From: Flavobacteriales bacterium
GTDB taxonomy: Bacteria; Bacteroidota; Bacteroidia; Flavobacteriales; Flavobacteriaceae
Direction: 5' to 3'
DNA length: 64,000 bases
NCBI GenBank assembly: GCA_018335925.1
Contig: JAGXRF010000081.1
Span: forward strand, 1-64,000
Shown: in pieces, positions 43,569-52,501 of the stretch
Layout: every line of letters begins with the position of its first letter
Position numbering within the stretch: the first letter of the stretch is position 1
Position numbers and translations under genes: made by a program
Notes under the pieces: generated by a model
Told to the model about the DNA's origin: nothing
Database searches by the model: none
What the model saw: the letters and a program-made list of their open reading frames with translations, nothing else

Positions 43569-43820
43569 CCAAATTCTTAGTATTTTCATGCAGCTTACTA
43601 TGTTAAATATTTTAATATCACATATTAAACTTGTAAACTCAACTCCCCGAAAACTAATTCGATGCATTATGCTCTGCATCCCGTTGGCAATCGCAATCAT
43701 ATAGCGTGGAAATGAATTTAATAAGTATTTTGTCTTAATACTTAATACATCTGTCTTAATACTATTATTACGTTCTCTGCGTCTCCGCGGTAAAAAATAT
43801 TACATGGCATTAAATCAATA
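43569..43820. repeat. repeat-rich non-coding stretch
   Basis: No gene is seen. GATGC (43661-43665) faces GCATC (43676-43680). TGTCTTAATACT occurs at 43731-43742 and again at 43752-43763, a 21-nt period. Next comes CTCTGCGTCTCCGCGG (43775-43790), which resembles a GC-rich motif that I recall as widely dispersed between genes in unrelated bacteria. The region appears to be an accumulation site for intergenic repeats. Confidence 0.5.
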
Positions 43821-43857
43821 AAAAAAGAGCCCGATTAAATACCGAGCTCTTTTTTTG
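43821..43857. terminator. bidirectional terminator
   Basis: AAAAAAGAGC (43821-43830) pairs with GCTCTTTTTT (43846-43855) around a 15-nt loop, with T tracts on both sides. It separates the plus-strand hypothetical lipoprotein region from the minus-strand HMA gene. Confidence 0.75.
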
Positions 43858-43882
43858 TATGAGTTATAAATATTTTTCAAAC

Positions 43883-44218
43883 TTATTTTTGAGTTGCATT
43901 TTCTGTTTTCACCTCCGAAACCACATAATTTTGGTCTACTTTTAATACCAAATCCACAAAATCTTCTGGTTTTTGCTTGTTGGCATCGTATTGAATGGTA
44001 GCTAGTTTGTTTTCAAAATCTACCATTGCTTCGGTAACCCCATCCAATTTTCCTAATTTTTTTTGAATTCTTGCAGCACAACCTTCTTTGCAATGCATTC
44101 CTTCAATGTTAAAAGTGGTAGTGGCCATTACAGCTGGCAATTCTTCTTTTACTTCTTGCTTACAAGCAGTGAACAATAGTCCTAAAAACAAGAAACTTAA
44201 TGCAACTATTTTTTTCAT
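43883..44218 (-). CDS. heavy-metal-associated (HMA) domain lipoprotein
   Basis: A 111-residue periplasmic metal-binding protein. Lipobox FTAC gives Cys19; the HMA domain (about residues 34-100) shows the metal motif GMHCKEGC (Cys43, Cys47), a CxxxC spacing instead of the classic CxxC, and the strand ATIQYDANKQKPEDFV. A role in copper or mercury handling is possible. It is the first gene after a structured intergenic element at 44255-44308, which would lie in its 5' leader. Confidence 0.85.
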   Translation of the reverse strand: MKKIVALSFLFLGLLFTACKQEVKEELPAVMATTTFNIEGMHCKEGCAARIQKKLGKLDGVTEAMVDFENKLATIQYDANKQKPEDFVDLVLKVDQNYVVSEVKTENATQK

Positions 44219-44254
44219 ATGTATTTAATTATTTGTTTTTCTGCGGTCATATGT

Positions 44255-44308
44255 AATCGCCTTATACAAATCTGTATTTACATACAACATAAAGTTGTAA
44301 AGGCGATT
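44255..44308. promoter_or_regulatory. potential three-way-junction RNA or operator array
   Basis: AATCGCCTT (44255-44263) pairs perfectly with AAGGCGATT (44300-44308). Inside, ATACA/TGTAT (44264-44277) and TACAAC/GTTGTA (44283-44299) form two more hairpins; the first is directly next to the outer stem, the second directly before its closing strand, with a five-base linker between. The plan fits a compact three-way junction on either strand. It sits 36 nt before the HMA gene start (minus) and 106 nt before the EamA gene (plus). It could be a cis-acting RNA or protein binding site; no known riboswitch class is recognised. Confidence 0.5.
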
Positions 44309-44414
44309 TCATAACCTATTAATTTTTAAATATTACAAACGATTTTCAAAATTAACTTTTTTTGGAGTGCCAATTCCTAAAATTATCAGAGTTTTGTAAA
44401 CTTTAACGAATTCT

Positions 44415-45281
44415 ATGGAAAACAAACAACTTCGCTTTTTGTATTTATTGATATTGGCTTTGGTTTGGGGAAGCTCTTTTATTTTAATCAAAAGAGGTTT
44501 ACTGGGCTTAGAGCCTTTTCAATTAGGTGCACTTCGAATTTTATTTGCCGGACTTTTTATTGTTTTGGTTGGATTTAAAAGCATTGCAAAAATTCAACAA
44601 CGTCATTGGAAATATTTGCTTCTTACAGCTTCGTTAGGAACTTTTTTTCCGGTTTTTTTGTTTTCATGGGCTCAAACGGAGTTAAGCAGCTCGGTAAGTG
44701 CTATTTTAAATTCACTAACACCGCTAAATACACTTTTGTTGGGAATATGGCTTTTTAAAATTGACTTTCAACGCAGACAAATTTGGGGAGTAGTTATCGG
44801 GTTTATTGGTAGTGTATTATTGGTTTGGAATGGAGCTGTAAACCAACCTGACCAAGACTATCGATTTGCCTTATTTTTAGTAATCGCCTCGTGGTGTTAT
44901 GCAACCAATGTAAACCTAATTAATAAATATCTTTACGATTTAAACCCTTTGAGTATTACCGTTGGTAACTTTATTATGTTATTGATCCCTGCTTATTTGG
45001 TATTACATTTTAATGGTTTTTGGGAAATTGCCACTTTGCCAAGTACTACTAATGCCATGGGATACATTATTGTTTTAGGGGTGATTGGTACTGCTTTGGC
45101 CAATGTGTTGTTTTTTAAATTAATAAAAATTTCTTCTCCTGTTTTTGCATCTTCGGTTACTTATTTAATTCCGGTAGTAGCGTTTTTTTGGGGATTGTTA
45201 GACAACGAAAGTTTAACTGCCATCCAAGGATTAGGAGCTGCCATCATTTTGTTAGGAGTTTATTTATCGGCAAAAAAGTAA
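44415..45281 (+). CDS. EamA/DMT family transporter
   Basis: A 288-residue inner-membrane protein with ten helices in two EamA repeats. LVWGSSFILIKRGL at the first helix and GVIGTALANVLFF, SVTYLIPVVAFFWG in the second repeat are typical of drug/metabolite transporters. No substrate can be told. It ends at a bidirectional terminator shared with the M16 gene. Confidence 0.92.
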   Translation: MENKQLRFLYLLILALVWGSSFILIKRGLLGLEPFQLGALRILFAGLFIVLVGFKSIAKIQQRHWKYLLLTASLGTFFPVFLFSWAQTELSSSVSAILNSLTPLNTLLLGIWLFKIDFQRRQIWGVVIGFIGSVLLVWNGAVNQPDQDYRFALFLVIASWCYATNVNLINKYLYDLNPLSITVGNFIMLLIPAYLVLHFNGFWEIATLPSTTNAMGYIIVLGVIGTALANVLFFKLIKISSPVFASSVTYLIPVVAFFWGLLDNESLTAIQGLGAAIILLGVYLSAKK

Positions 45282-45285
45282 AACA

Positions 45286-45311
45286 AAAAAGCAGTCCGAA
45301 GACTGCTTTTT
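45286..45311. terminator. bidirectional terminator
   Basis: AAAAAGCAGTC and GACTGCTTTTT (stem core GCAGTC 45291-45296, GACTGC 45301-45306, loop CGAA) with A/T tracts on both sides. It closes both the EamA and the convergent M16 genes. Confidence 0.88.
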
Positions 45312-45333
45312 ATACTACTACTAAACTTATTTT

Positions 45334-47382
45334 TTAGTTGAAATCAGCATCCGATACTCCTTCATTGATTTTCACCTCAGAGAATTTGATATCCAATTCA
45401 AAACCTACATTTTGTACCATATTAAAAGGAACTTTAACTCCTTTTACTTCTTTGTAATCTTTATAGGCAGTAATTACTTCCATTTTCTGACCAGCTTGTT
45501 CAACCGCAACACTAGTTCCTAATTTTAATCCGGTATTTCTATCGTAATAATGAGTAGTTTTTCCATCTACAATAGCATAAACATCTACCTCGTTAAATTT
45601 TTCTGCAGAAACTTTCAAATCTTTGTTTAACATAGCTAATTCTGCAAAAGGTTGTGCAGTTTCTTGAGCTTCTTTTAAATCATCTCCTTCTAAGTTCATT
45701 TTTTGTCCTTGCTGCATCATATAACCAGATGTTGGAGTTACTACTTGTTTCATGATACTCATTCCCATCATATTTAAGTCTTGCATAAACTTCCCTTCGC
45801 CATATTTTATCACTACATTTAAATCGGCAGGGGCTCCAGGCACTTTTGCAGAACCTACATTCATTAAAGTTTTTACCGATTTTACTTTTTCCATTCCTCC
45901 AATTGCTTGGAAGTATTTTTCTAATACTGCTTTGGCAGTTACATTAGCTTCTACTTTTTGTGCAACAGGCTTGTCAATTTTATTTCCGTATTTGTCAAAA
46001 TAGAATACCGGAATTTTGGTAGCTTCTAATTTGTCCATTACTTCACTTCCTTTGGCAGCTACTACAATTCTAGCATTTTCGGTTAAGAAATATTTCTTAG
46101 CAACTCTCATGATGTCTTCTTTGGTCACTTTATTGATGTTAGCCAAGTAAGTTTCGTAAAAGTTGGTAGGCAAGCCTTGGGTTTCGATTCTTAAAGCATA
46201 ACTAGAAATGGTTCTAGGTTTTGCTGACTCACGAATAAAATCTCCTGAAAAAGTTGCTTTGGCATTTTTCAAATCTTCTTCGCTTACAAACTGGTTGCGA
46301 ATTTTATTGATTTGGGTTAAAATTTCAACCACAGCACTATCAACAGTAGCTTGTTTTAAAGAAGCTCCGGCTCTAAAACGAGTAATGTTTTTGCTTGCAG
46401 GCAAACTAGAACGAGCACCGTAAGTCCATGCTTTTTCTTCACGTAAAGTTTTGTTTAAGTAACTTTCAAAGCTACCACCAACAATTTCATTAGCAATCAA
46501 CACTGGGAAATAATCCGGATCGGTCATTTTTAATCTAACGGTGTTAATGTATGCTACTTCTGCTTGTACTGCATTTGGTACATCCACAAAATTGATTTGA
46601 GTAAAAGGTACATTTTGTGGGTCGGAGTAAGAAATAGATGGAGCAGTTGCTTTTTTCCACAACTCAAAATGCTTGGTGATTTTTTCTTTTACATCGTTAA
46701 ACTTCACATCTCCAATCACAATCATATAAGCTTTTCCGGGCACAAAAAAAGTAGAATAATGATTTCTTACATCTTCTAAAGTAATGCCTCTCATGGCCTC
46801 TTCGGTATCGTATTCTCCAAAAGGATGATTTTTGCCGTAAGCCAAAACGCTAGAAACTCTACCAGCAATAGCTGCTGCACTTTTTTCTTGCGATTTTAAA
46901 CCTTCAATCCCTTTGTCTCTTTCTTTGTCTAATTCTTCTTGGGTGAAGTTTGGCATTAATGCAGCTTCTGCCATCATTTCCAACATACGATCAAAGTACC
47001 TTGACAATCCTGATGCATAAGCACCACCGGTACTAATTTCGATGGTTGCACCCATAAAGTCAACTTCTTCTTCAAATTTGTCTTTAGGTGTTTTGGTAGA
47101 ACCTTTTCCCAACAAGGCACCGGTTAATTCTGCAACTCCTTTTTTCGCACCAAAAGCATACGGATCGTTATCTAAACTCAAGTTAATCGTTACGCTTGGT
47201 AACTTGTTGTCTTCTACCACCATTACTTTTAACCCATTAGGTAAGGTAAAAGTTTGTGGCTTGCCAATAACAACTTTAGGAGCTGGTCCTGGTTTTGGCA
47301 TCTTTTTTCTGTCTACTTGTGCTTCCATAGTTACGGTAAATAGCATGAGACCGATTAGAAATATATTGGATAATTTTTTCAT
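45334..47382 (-). CDS. M16 family protein lacking the zinc site, with C-terminal LolA-like domain
   Basis: A 682-residue secreted protein. Signal peptide (MKKLSNIFLIGLMLFTVTMEAQ), then two M16 domains (about residues 40-465) in which the catalytic motif HxxEH is replaced by GVAELTGAL: Glu85, Gly88 and Ala89 stand at the His, Glu and His positions, so no peptidase activity is expected. Other M16 features remain (REEKAWTYGARSSL). The last 200 residues (from about 478, AVLEKYFQAIGGMEKVKSVKT) resemble LolA/LolB-type sheet proteins. ATG at 47382 was chosen over an upstream TTG. It lies 47 nt after an active M16 gene, so the two likely form a heteromer. Confidence 0.85.
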   Translation of the reverse strand: MKKLSNIFLIGLMLFTVTMEAQVDRKKMPKPGPAPKVVIGKPQTFTLPNGLKVMVVEDNKLPSVTINLSLDNDPYAFGAKKGVAELTGALLGKGSTKTPKDKFEEEVDFMGATIEISTGGAYASGLSRYFDRMLEMMAEAALMPNFTQEELDKERDKGIEGLKSQEKSAAAIAGRVSSVLAYGKNHPFGEYDTEEAMRGITLEDVRNHYSTFFVPGKAYMIVIGDVKFNDVKEKITKHFELWKKATAPSISYSDPQNVPFTQINFVDVPNAVQAEVAYINTVRLKMTDPDYFPVLIANEIVGGSFESYLNKTLREEKAWTYGARSSLPASKNITRFRAGASLKQATVDSAVVEILTQINKIRNQFVSEEDLKNAKATFSGDFIRESAKPRTISSYALRIETQGLPTNFYETYLANINKVTKEDIMRVAKKYFLTENARIVVAAKGSEVMDKLEATKIPVFYFDKYGNKIDKPVAQKVEANVTAKAVLEKYFQAIGGMEKVKSVKTLMNVGSAKVPGAPADLNVVIKYGEGKFMQDLNMMGMSIMKQVVTPTSGYMMQQGQKMNLEGDDLKEAQETAQPFAELAMLNKDLKVSAEKFNEVDVYAIVDGKTTHYYDRNTGLKLGTSVAVEQAGQKMEVITAYKDYKEVKGVKVPFNMVQNVGFELDIKFSEVKINEGVSDADFN

Positions 47383-47429
47383 GTGTATCAAATTAAGGTG
47401 ACCATTTAAAATTTTAAAACAGCCCTATA

Positions 47430-48965
47430 TTACTTTTTAGGTTTTGCTTTTTTGTCTTTTAATTTAGAATCCTCTTTTTGTTTTTTCCACAATTGTAATT
47501 GCTCAGAGTTTTCTATTACTTTATAAGAGTATCCTTCCGGTAAATTGGTAGGAATTTCATCCACTGGTCCGTTTTTAGGATTTCTGTTGATGTAAATAAT
47601 TTTTCCTGGATCTACTTCTTTTGCTGGTTCAGTAACTTTTTCAGCAGGATCTTGGTAGTTTTCAGGAGTGTATTTTAACAACAATCTTTGGTTTGGATTC
47701 AAGTATTTATTTACAACGTTGCGAATGTCTTCTCTGGTGATAGAACGATATTCATCTAATTCTTTATTCACCAAATTAGCATCTCCGTGAATGGTGTAAT
47801 AGTTTGCCAAAGAAGTTCCAATTCCTTCTGCAGAAGAGTTTGACTGGATAAAATTATTCTCGTAAATATTCATTAATTTTTGGTAGTCTCTTTCAGAAAT
47901 TAATTCTTTTTGCAATAAGGCAATTTCTTCGTCAATTTCTTTAACCAAGTCATCCATGGTATTGTTACCCATTGGTAAACCATAAATTAAATACATCCCG
48001 CCTTCTTTTAAGCCATAGTTGAATGCACCTATTTGTAAGGCCATTTTCTTTTCATCTACCATCTTTTTGTATAATCTGGAGCTATTACCGTCACTTAATA
48101 TTGAAGAAATCATATCCAATACTTTGGCATCTTTGGTGGTTACCGGTGGGGTACGGTATCCGATAACCATCATTGGAATTTGAATGTTTGGATCTTCAAA
48201 TTTTGACGAAATTGGTTCGGTAATCGGAGTTCCATTGAACTTTTCTCTTTGCACATCTTTTCCTCTCGGAATTGCTTCAAAATATTCTTTAATCCACTTT
48301 TTTGCTTGGGCTTTGTCAAAATCACCTGATACTACCAAAACAGCATTGTTTGGTACATAAAAGGTTTTATGAAAATCGATAAAATCTTGTAAAGTAGCAT
48401 TGTCTAAATCTGCAATACTTCCGATAATTGCGTGCTCATATCCAAAACCAGGATATAATTTTTTGGTTACCTCAGAAATCAAATTCCCATACGGACGGTT
48501 GTCTTGGGTTTGTCTTCTTTCCTCTTTAATTACTCCATTTTGGGTATCCACACCAATTTGGTTAATTACAGGATGCAACATTCTTTCAGATTCCATCCAC
48601 AAGCCTAATTGTAATTGGTTAGAAGGGAAAATTTCAAAATAAGTAGTTACATCATAACTAGTGTAAGCATTGTTTCTTCCACCGTTAGAAGATACAATCT
48701 TAAACCATTCACCTCTGTCAATGTTCTTGGTTCCTTCAAACAACAAGTGCTCAAAAAAGTGAGCAAATCCGGTTTTGTTTTTCGGGTCGTCTTTAGAACC
48801 TACATTGTACATTACTTCTACTTTAACCAAGGGTGCACTTTTGTCTTCGTGCAAGATCACATGCAACCCGTTGCTCAATTTGTACTCTTCAAATGCAATT
48901 TTTTGTGCAAAAGAAGATACAGCTACTCCGGCTACAAGACCTAATGCCATAAGATAACGTTTCAT
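47430..48965 (-). CDS. M16 family zinc metallopeptidase, active partner
   Basis: A 511-residue secreted peptidase. Signal peptide MKRYLMALGLVAGVAVSSFAQ; active motif HFFEH (His69, Glu72, His73) in TGFAHFFEHLLFEGT, and the further Glu in VIKEERRQ. The second M16 domain follows and the C-terminus is Lys-rich (LKDKKAKPKK). Start at 48965 gives the signal peptide, unlike the longer form. It precedes the inactive M16 gene, as in mitochondrial processing peptidase-like pairs of an active and an inactive subunit. Confidence 0.93.
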   Translation of the reverse strand: MKRYLMALGLVAGVAVSSFAQKIAFEEYKLSNGLHVILHEDKSAPLVKVEVMYNVGSKDDPKNKTGFAHFFEHLLFEGTKNIDRGEWFKIVSSNGGRNNAYTSYDVTTYFEIFPSNQLQLGLWMESERMLHPVINQIGVDTQNGVIKEERRQTQDNRPYGNLISEVTKKLYPGFGYEHAIIGSIADLDNATLQDFIDFHKTFYVPNNAVLVVSGDFDKAQAKKWIKEYFEAIPRGKDVQREKFNGTPITEPISSKFEDPNIQIPMMVIGYRTPPVTTKDAKVLDMISSILSDGNSSRLYKKMVDEKKMALQIGAFNYGLKEGGMYLIYGLPMGNNTMDDLVKEIDEEIALLQKELISERDYQKLMNIYENNFIQSNSSAEGIGTSLANYYTIHGDANLVNKELDEYRSITREDIRNVVNKYLNPNQRLLLKYTPENYQDPAEKVTEPAKEVDPGKIIYINRNPKNGPVDEIPTNLPEGYSYKVIENSEQLQLWKKQKEDSKLKDKKAKPKK

Positions 48966-49059
48966 ATTACTTTTTGTTTTTTGATTGTATGAGTTACAAA
49001 GATGCTGCAAATGTTACAACTAGGTTGGTTTTTTTGCAATAAATTAGGAAAAAATAATA

Positions 49060-49090
49060 TTTGCATAAATAATTAATTGTGTTATCTTTG
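49060..49090 (+). promoter_or_regulatory. promoter of rplU-rpmA
   Basis: TTTG (49060-49063), 19 nt, then TATCTTTG (49083-49090): a perfect Bacteroidota -33/-7 pair. The rplU ATG follows 28 nt after it. The atpD promoter uses the same -7 and the same 19-nt spacing. Confidence 0.85.
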
Positions 49091-49117
49091 CACCCTCATA
49101 ATTTTAAAAACACTGTT

Positions 49118-49537
49118 ATGTACGCAATCGTAGAGATAGCAGGGCAACAATTCAAAGTTACCAAAAACCAAAAGGTATTTGTTCACCGTTTGGCTACCGA
49201 CGCAGGAAACAAAGTTACTTTTGACAAAGTAATGTTGGTAGACGACAACGGTAACATCCAAGTAGGTGCCCCGGCTATAGACGGTGCTTCAGTTGAAGCA
49301 ACTGTTTTAGATCACTTAAAAGGTGATAAAGTAATCGTTTTCAAAAAGAAAAGAAGAAAAGGTTACAAAAAGAAAAATGGACACAGACAAGCATTGACAC
49401 AAATTCAAATTGAGTCGATTTTGTTGGGTGGTGGCAAAAAGAAAGCTGCGAAGAAAGAAGAAGTAGTAGTAGAGGAAGTTGCAACAGAAGAAGCAAAACC
49501 AAAAGCTGCTAAGAAAACCAAAAAAACAGAAGAATAA
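49118..49537 (+). CDS. rplU: 50S ribosomal protein L21 with C-terminal tail
   Basis: A 139-residue 50S subunit protein. The core MYAIVEIAGQQFKVTKNQ, HLKGDKVIVFKKKRRKGYKKKNGHRQ is standard L21. About 35 extra residues at the end are Lys, Ala and Glu rich (KKAAKKEEVVVEEVATEE), a tail common in flavobacterial L21 and unlikely to be structured. ATG at 49118 was preferred to a TTG lying inside the promoter. rpmA follows 19 nt later. Confidence 0.98.
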   Translation: MYAIVEIAGQQFKVTKNQKVFVHRLATDAGNKVTFDKVMLVDDNGNIQVGAPAIDGASVEATVLDHLKGDKVIVFKKKRRKGYKKKNGHRQALTQIQIESILLGGGKKKAAKKEEVVVEEVATEEAKPKAAKKTKKTEE

Positions 49538-49556
49538 TTTTTTAAAATAAAACATC

Positions 49557-49817
49557 ATGGCTCATAAAAAAGGTGTCGGTAGTTCCAAAAACGGTAGAGA
49601 ATCCGAATCGAAACGTTTGGGTGTTAAAATTTATGGTGGTCAAGCTGCTGTAGCTGGTAACATCCTTGTGAGACAAAGAGGTACAAAACACAATCCAGGA
49701 GAAAATGTATATATGGGGAAAGACCATACTTTACATGCACAAGTGGATGGTGTAGTGAAGTTTCAAAAGAAGAAAGACAACAAATCTTTCGTATCTATTG
49801 TTCCTTTCGAAGCTTAA
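49557..49817 (+). CDS. rpmA: 50S ribosomal protein L27
   Basis: An 86-residue 50S protein, starting [24 protein letters not shown], the exact form of mature L27 without the Firmicutes leader, and containing [21 protein letters not shown]. It is co-transcribed with rplU and followed by a strong terminator. Confidence 0.99.
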   Translation: MAHKKGVGSSKNGRESESKRLGVKIYGGQAAVAGNILVRQRGTKHNPGENVYMGKDHTLHAQVDGVVKFQKKKDNKSFVSIVPFEA

Positions 49818-49840
49818 TACCTGCTTTACAATCTTATTAA

Positions 49841-49867
49841 AAGAGTTGCCAAATGGCAACTCTTTTT
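49841..49867 (+). terminator. terminator of rplU-rpmA
   Basis: AAGAGTTGCC (49841-49850) and GGCAACTCTT (49855-49864), a 10-bp perfect stem with a 4-nt loop, followed by T. It begins 24 nt after rpmA. Confidence 0.93.
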
Positions 49868-49961
49868 GTTTACAAACCATTATGATTGGTGCTTTTACTA
49901 AGTAAAAAACAAAATCAGTAAAAAATCTTCAAAAAAAGACAGAAAAAACCATCTTAATTTG

Positions 49962-49991
49962 TTGATATTACAATTCAAAAAATTATCTTTG
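49962..49991 (+). promoter_or_regulatory. promoter of atpD-atpC
   Basis: TTG (49962-49964), 19 nt, TATCTTTG (49984-49991), matching the consensus. The atpD start codon is 70 nt downstream, so the mRNA would have a leader of about 65 nt. Confidence 0.82.
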
Positions 49992-50042
49992 CACTCAAAA
50001 TTTCAGGTACCCTCAAAAAGTACGCAATAGTTTAAAAATTAA

Positions 50043-51572
<1,530 letters not shown>

Positions 51573-51640
51573 TAGTTGCCTATTGATAGTTGCTGGTAGT
51601 GACCTTTAACTAACAACCCCCAACCAATAACTCATTGATT

Positions 51641-51922
51641 ATGATTTTAGAAATTGTATCTCCCGAAGCAACTTTATTTAAAGGCGAAGTAACTGCTGTT
51701 TCTTTACCTGGAGTGAATGGAGAATTTCAAATATTAAACCACCACGCACCAATTGTATCTTTGTTGCGTGAAGGAATCGTAAAAATTCAAGGAAAAGAGT
51801 TTAAATTCCCAAAAGAATTTCAAAACAAATTTTCCAAAGTAAATGACTCTTGTTATACTTTGAGAATCCAATCTGGAACTATCGAAATGAACAATAACAA
51901 AGTCATTGTATTGGCAGACTAA
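51641..51922 (+). CDS. atpC: ATP synthase F1 epsilon subunit, short form
   Basis: A 93-residue subunit, with the N-terminal beta-sandwich only (LEIVSPEATLFKGEVTAVSLPGVNGEFQIL, NHHAPIVSLLREGIV). The usual C-terminal helix pair that can inhibit the enzyme is missing; the short form is typical of this phylum. ATG at 51641 was chosen over TTG 6 nt upstream. It lies 68 nt after atpD and is followed by a terminator. Confidence 0.96.
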   Translation: MILEIVSPEATLFKGEVTAVSLPGVNGEFQILNHHAPIVSLLREGIVKIQGKEFKFPKEFQNKFSKVNDSCYTLRIQSGTIEMNNNKVIVLAD

Positions 51923-51948
51923 AAAAAGCACCTTCGGGTGCTTTTTTT
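51921..51948 (+). terminator. terminator of atpD-atpC
   Basis: GCACC (51928-51932), TTCG loop, GGTGC (51937-51941), extended by A and T tracts on each side, beginning at the atpC stop. A classic UUCG-capped terminator. Confidence 0.93.
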
Positions 51949-52000
51949 ATGCAACCTTTTTCATTGTTTTGCATCTTAAACAAAACCAAAAAAATTAAAG

Positions 52001-52384
52001 ATGAAAAAAATACATGTCCTTTTTGTTGGCTTATTGCTGTTAACTTTGTTTGGGAACTTTCAATGCAGTAACCAAAACGATCAAGATGCATCTGCGATTG
52101 CAGCTGAAATGCAAGTAAAAAAACAAGCTATTTTGCAATTAATTCAAAGTACACCTTGTAACGAAAGTGGCTGTAGTGCTATTGGATTTGGAGAAAAACC
52201 ATGTGGAGGGTTTTGGGAGTTTTTAAGATATCCAAATCAAATTAATGTGCAACAATTAACTCAGTTAGTAGAAGAATACAACAACCTGAACAAACAATAC
52301 AATATTTTAACCAATGCAGTTTCAGATTGTTCCCTAGCACTTCCACCTGCTGAAATCAATTGCGTTAACGGAACTTGCGAATAA
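52001..52384 (+). CDS. small Cys-containing lipoprotein
   Basis: A 127-residue protein with a lipoprotein-like signal (MKKIHVLFVGLLLLTLFGNFQC, Cys22). The rest has a helix (QVKKQAILQLIQ), a Cys-rich loop (CNESGCSAIGFGEKPCGGFWEFLRYP), a helix rich in Gln and Asn and a last CSLALPPAEINCVNGTC pair. The six remaining cysteines suggest disulfides in the periplasm. A related cysteine/tryptophan loop occurs in other flavobacterial small proteins, but I do not know its function. It ends at a terminator and is unrelated to the trhO operon. Confidence 0.72.
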   Translation: MKKIHVLFVGLLLLTLFGNFQCSNQNDQDASAIAAEMQVKKQAILQLIQSTPCNESGCSAIGFGEKPCGGFWEFLRYPNQINVQQLTQLVEEYNNLNKQYNILTNAVSDCSLALPPAEINCVNGTCE

Positions 52385-52407
52385 GTTATTCAAACAAAAC
52401 ATCTCAT

Positions 52408-52437
52408 ACACAGCCCTAAAAAAGCTGTGTTTTTTTA
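52408..52437 (+). terminator. terminator of the Cys-containing lipoprotein gene
   Basis: ACACAGC (52408-52414) and GCTGTGT (52424-52430), loop of 9 nt, followed by T at 52431-52436. The trhO -7 element begins 3 nt later, so the terminator and promoter are packed together. Confidence 0.85.
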
Positions 52438-52438
52438 T

Positions 52439-52446
52439 TACCTTTG
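52439..52446 (+). promoter_or_regulatory. candidate -7 promoter element of trhO operon
   Basis: TACCTTTG is a full -7 match, 55 nt before the trhO ATG. Its -33 position falls within the upstream terminator hairpin and has no TTG, so strength is uncertain. Confidence 0.5.
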
Positions 52447-52501
52447 CAACTGCTAACCTCCAATTGGTTGGCAATATTACTCACCTTAAATCGGATATAG
52501 C

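Noticed and set aside
43731..43763. Start of a CRISPR array
   Set aside because: Only two short copies of 12 nt with a 21-nt period, no spacers of normal size and no cas genes nearby.
44255..44308. tRNA gene
   Set aside because: The fold has only two inner hairpins and is 54 nt long, with no anticodon or T-arm sequence.
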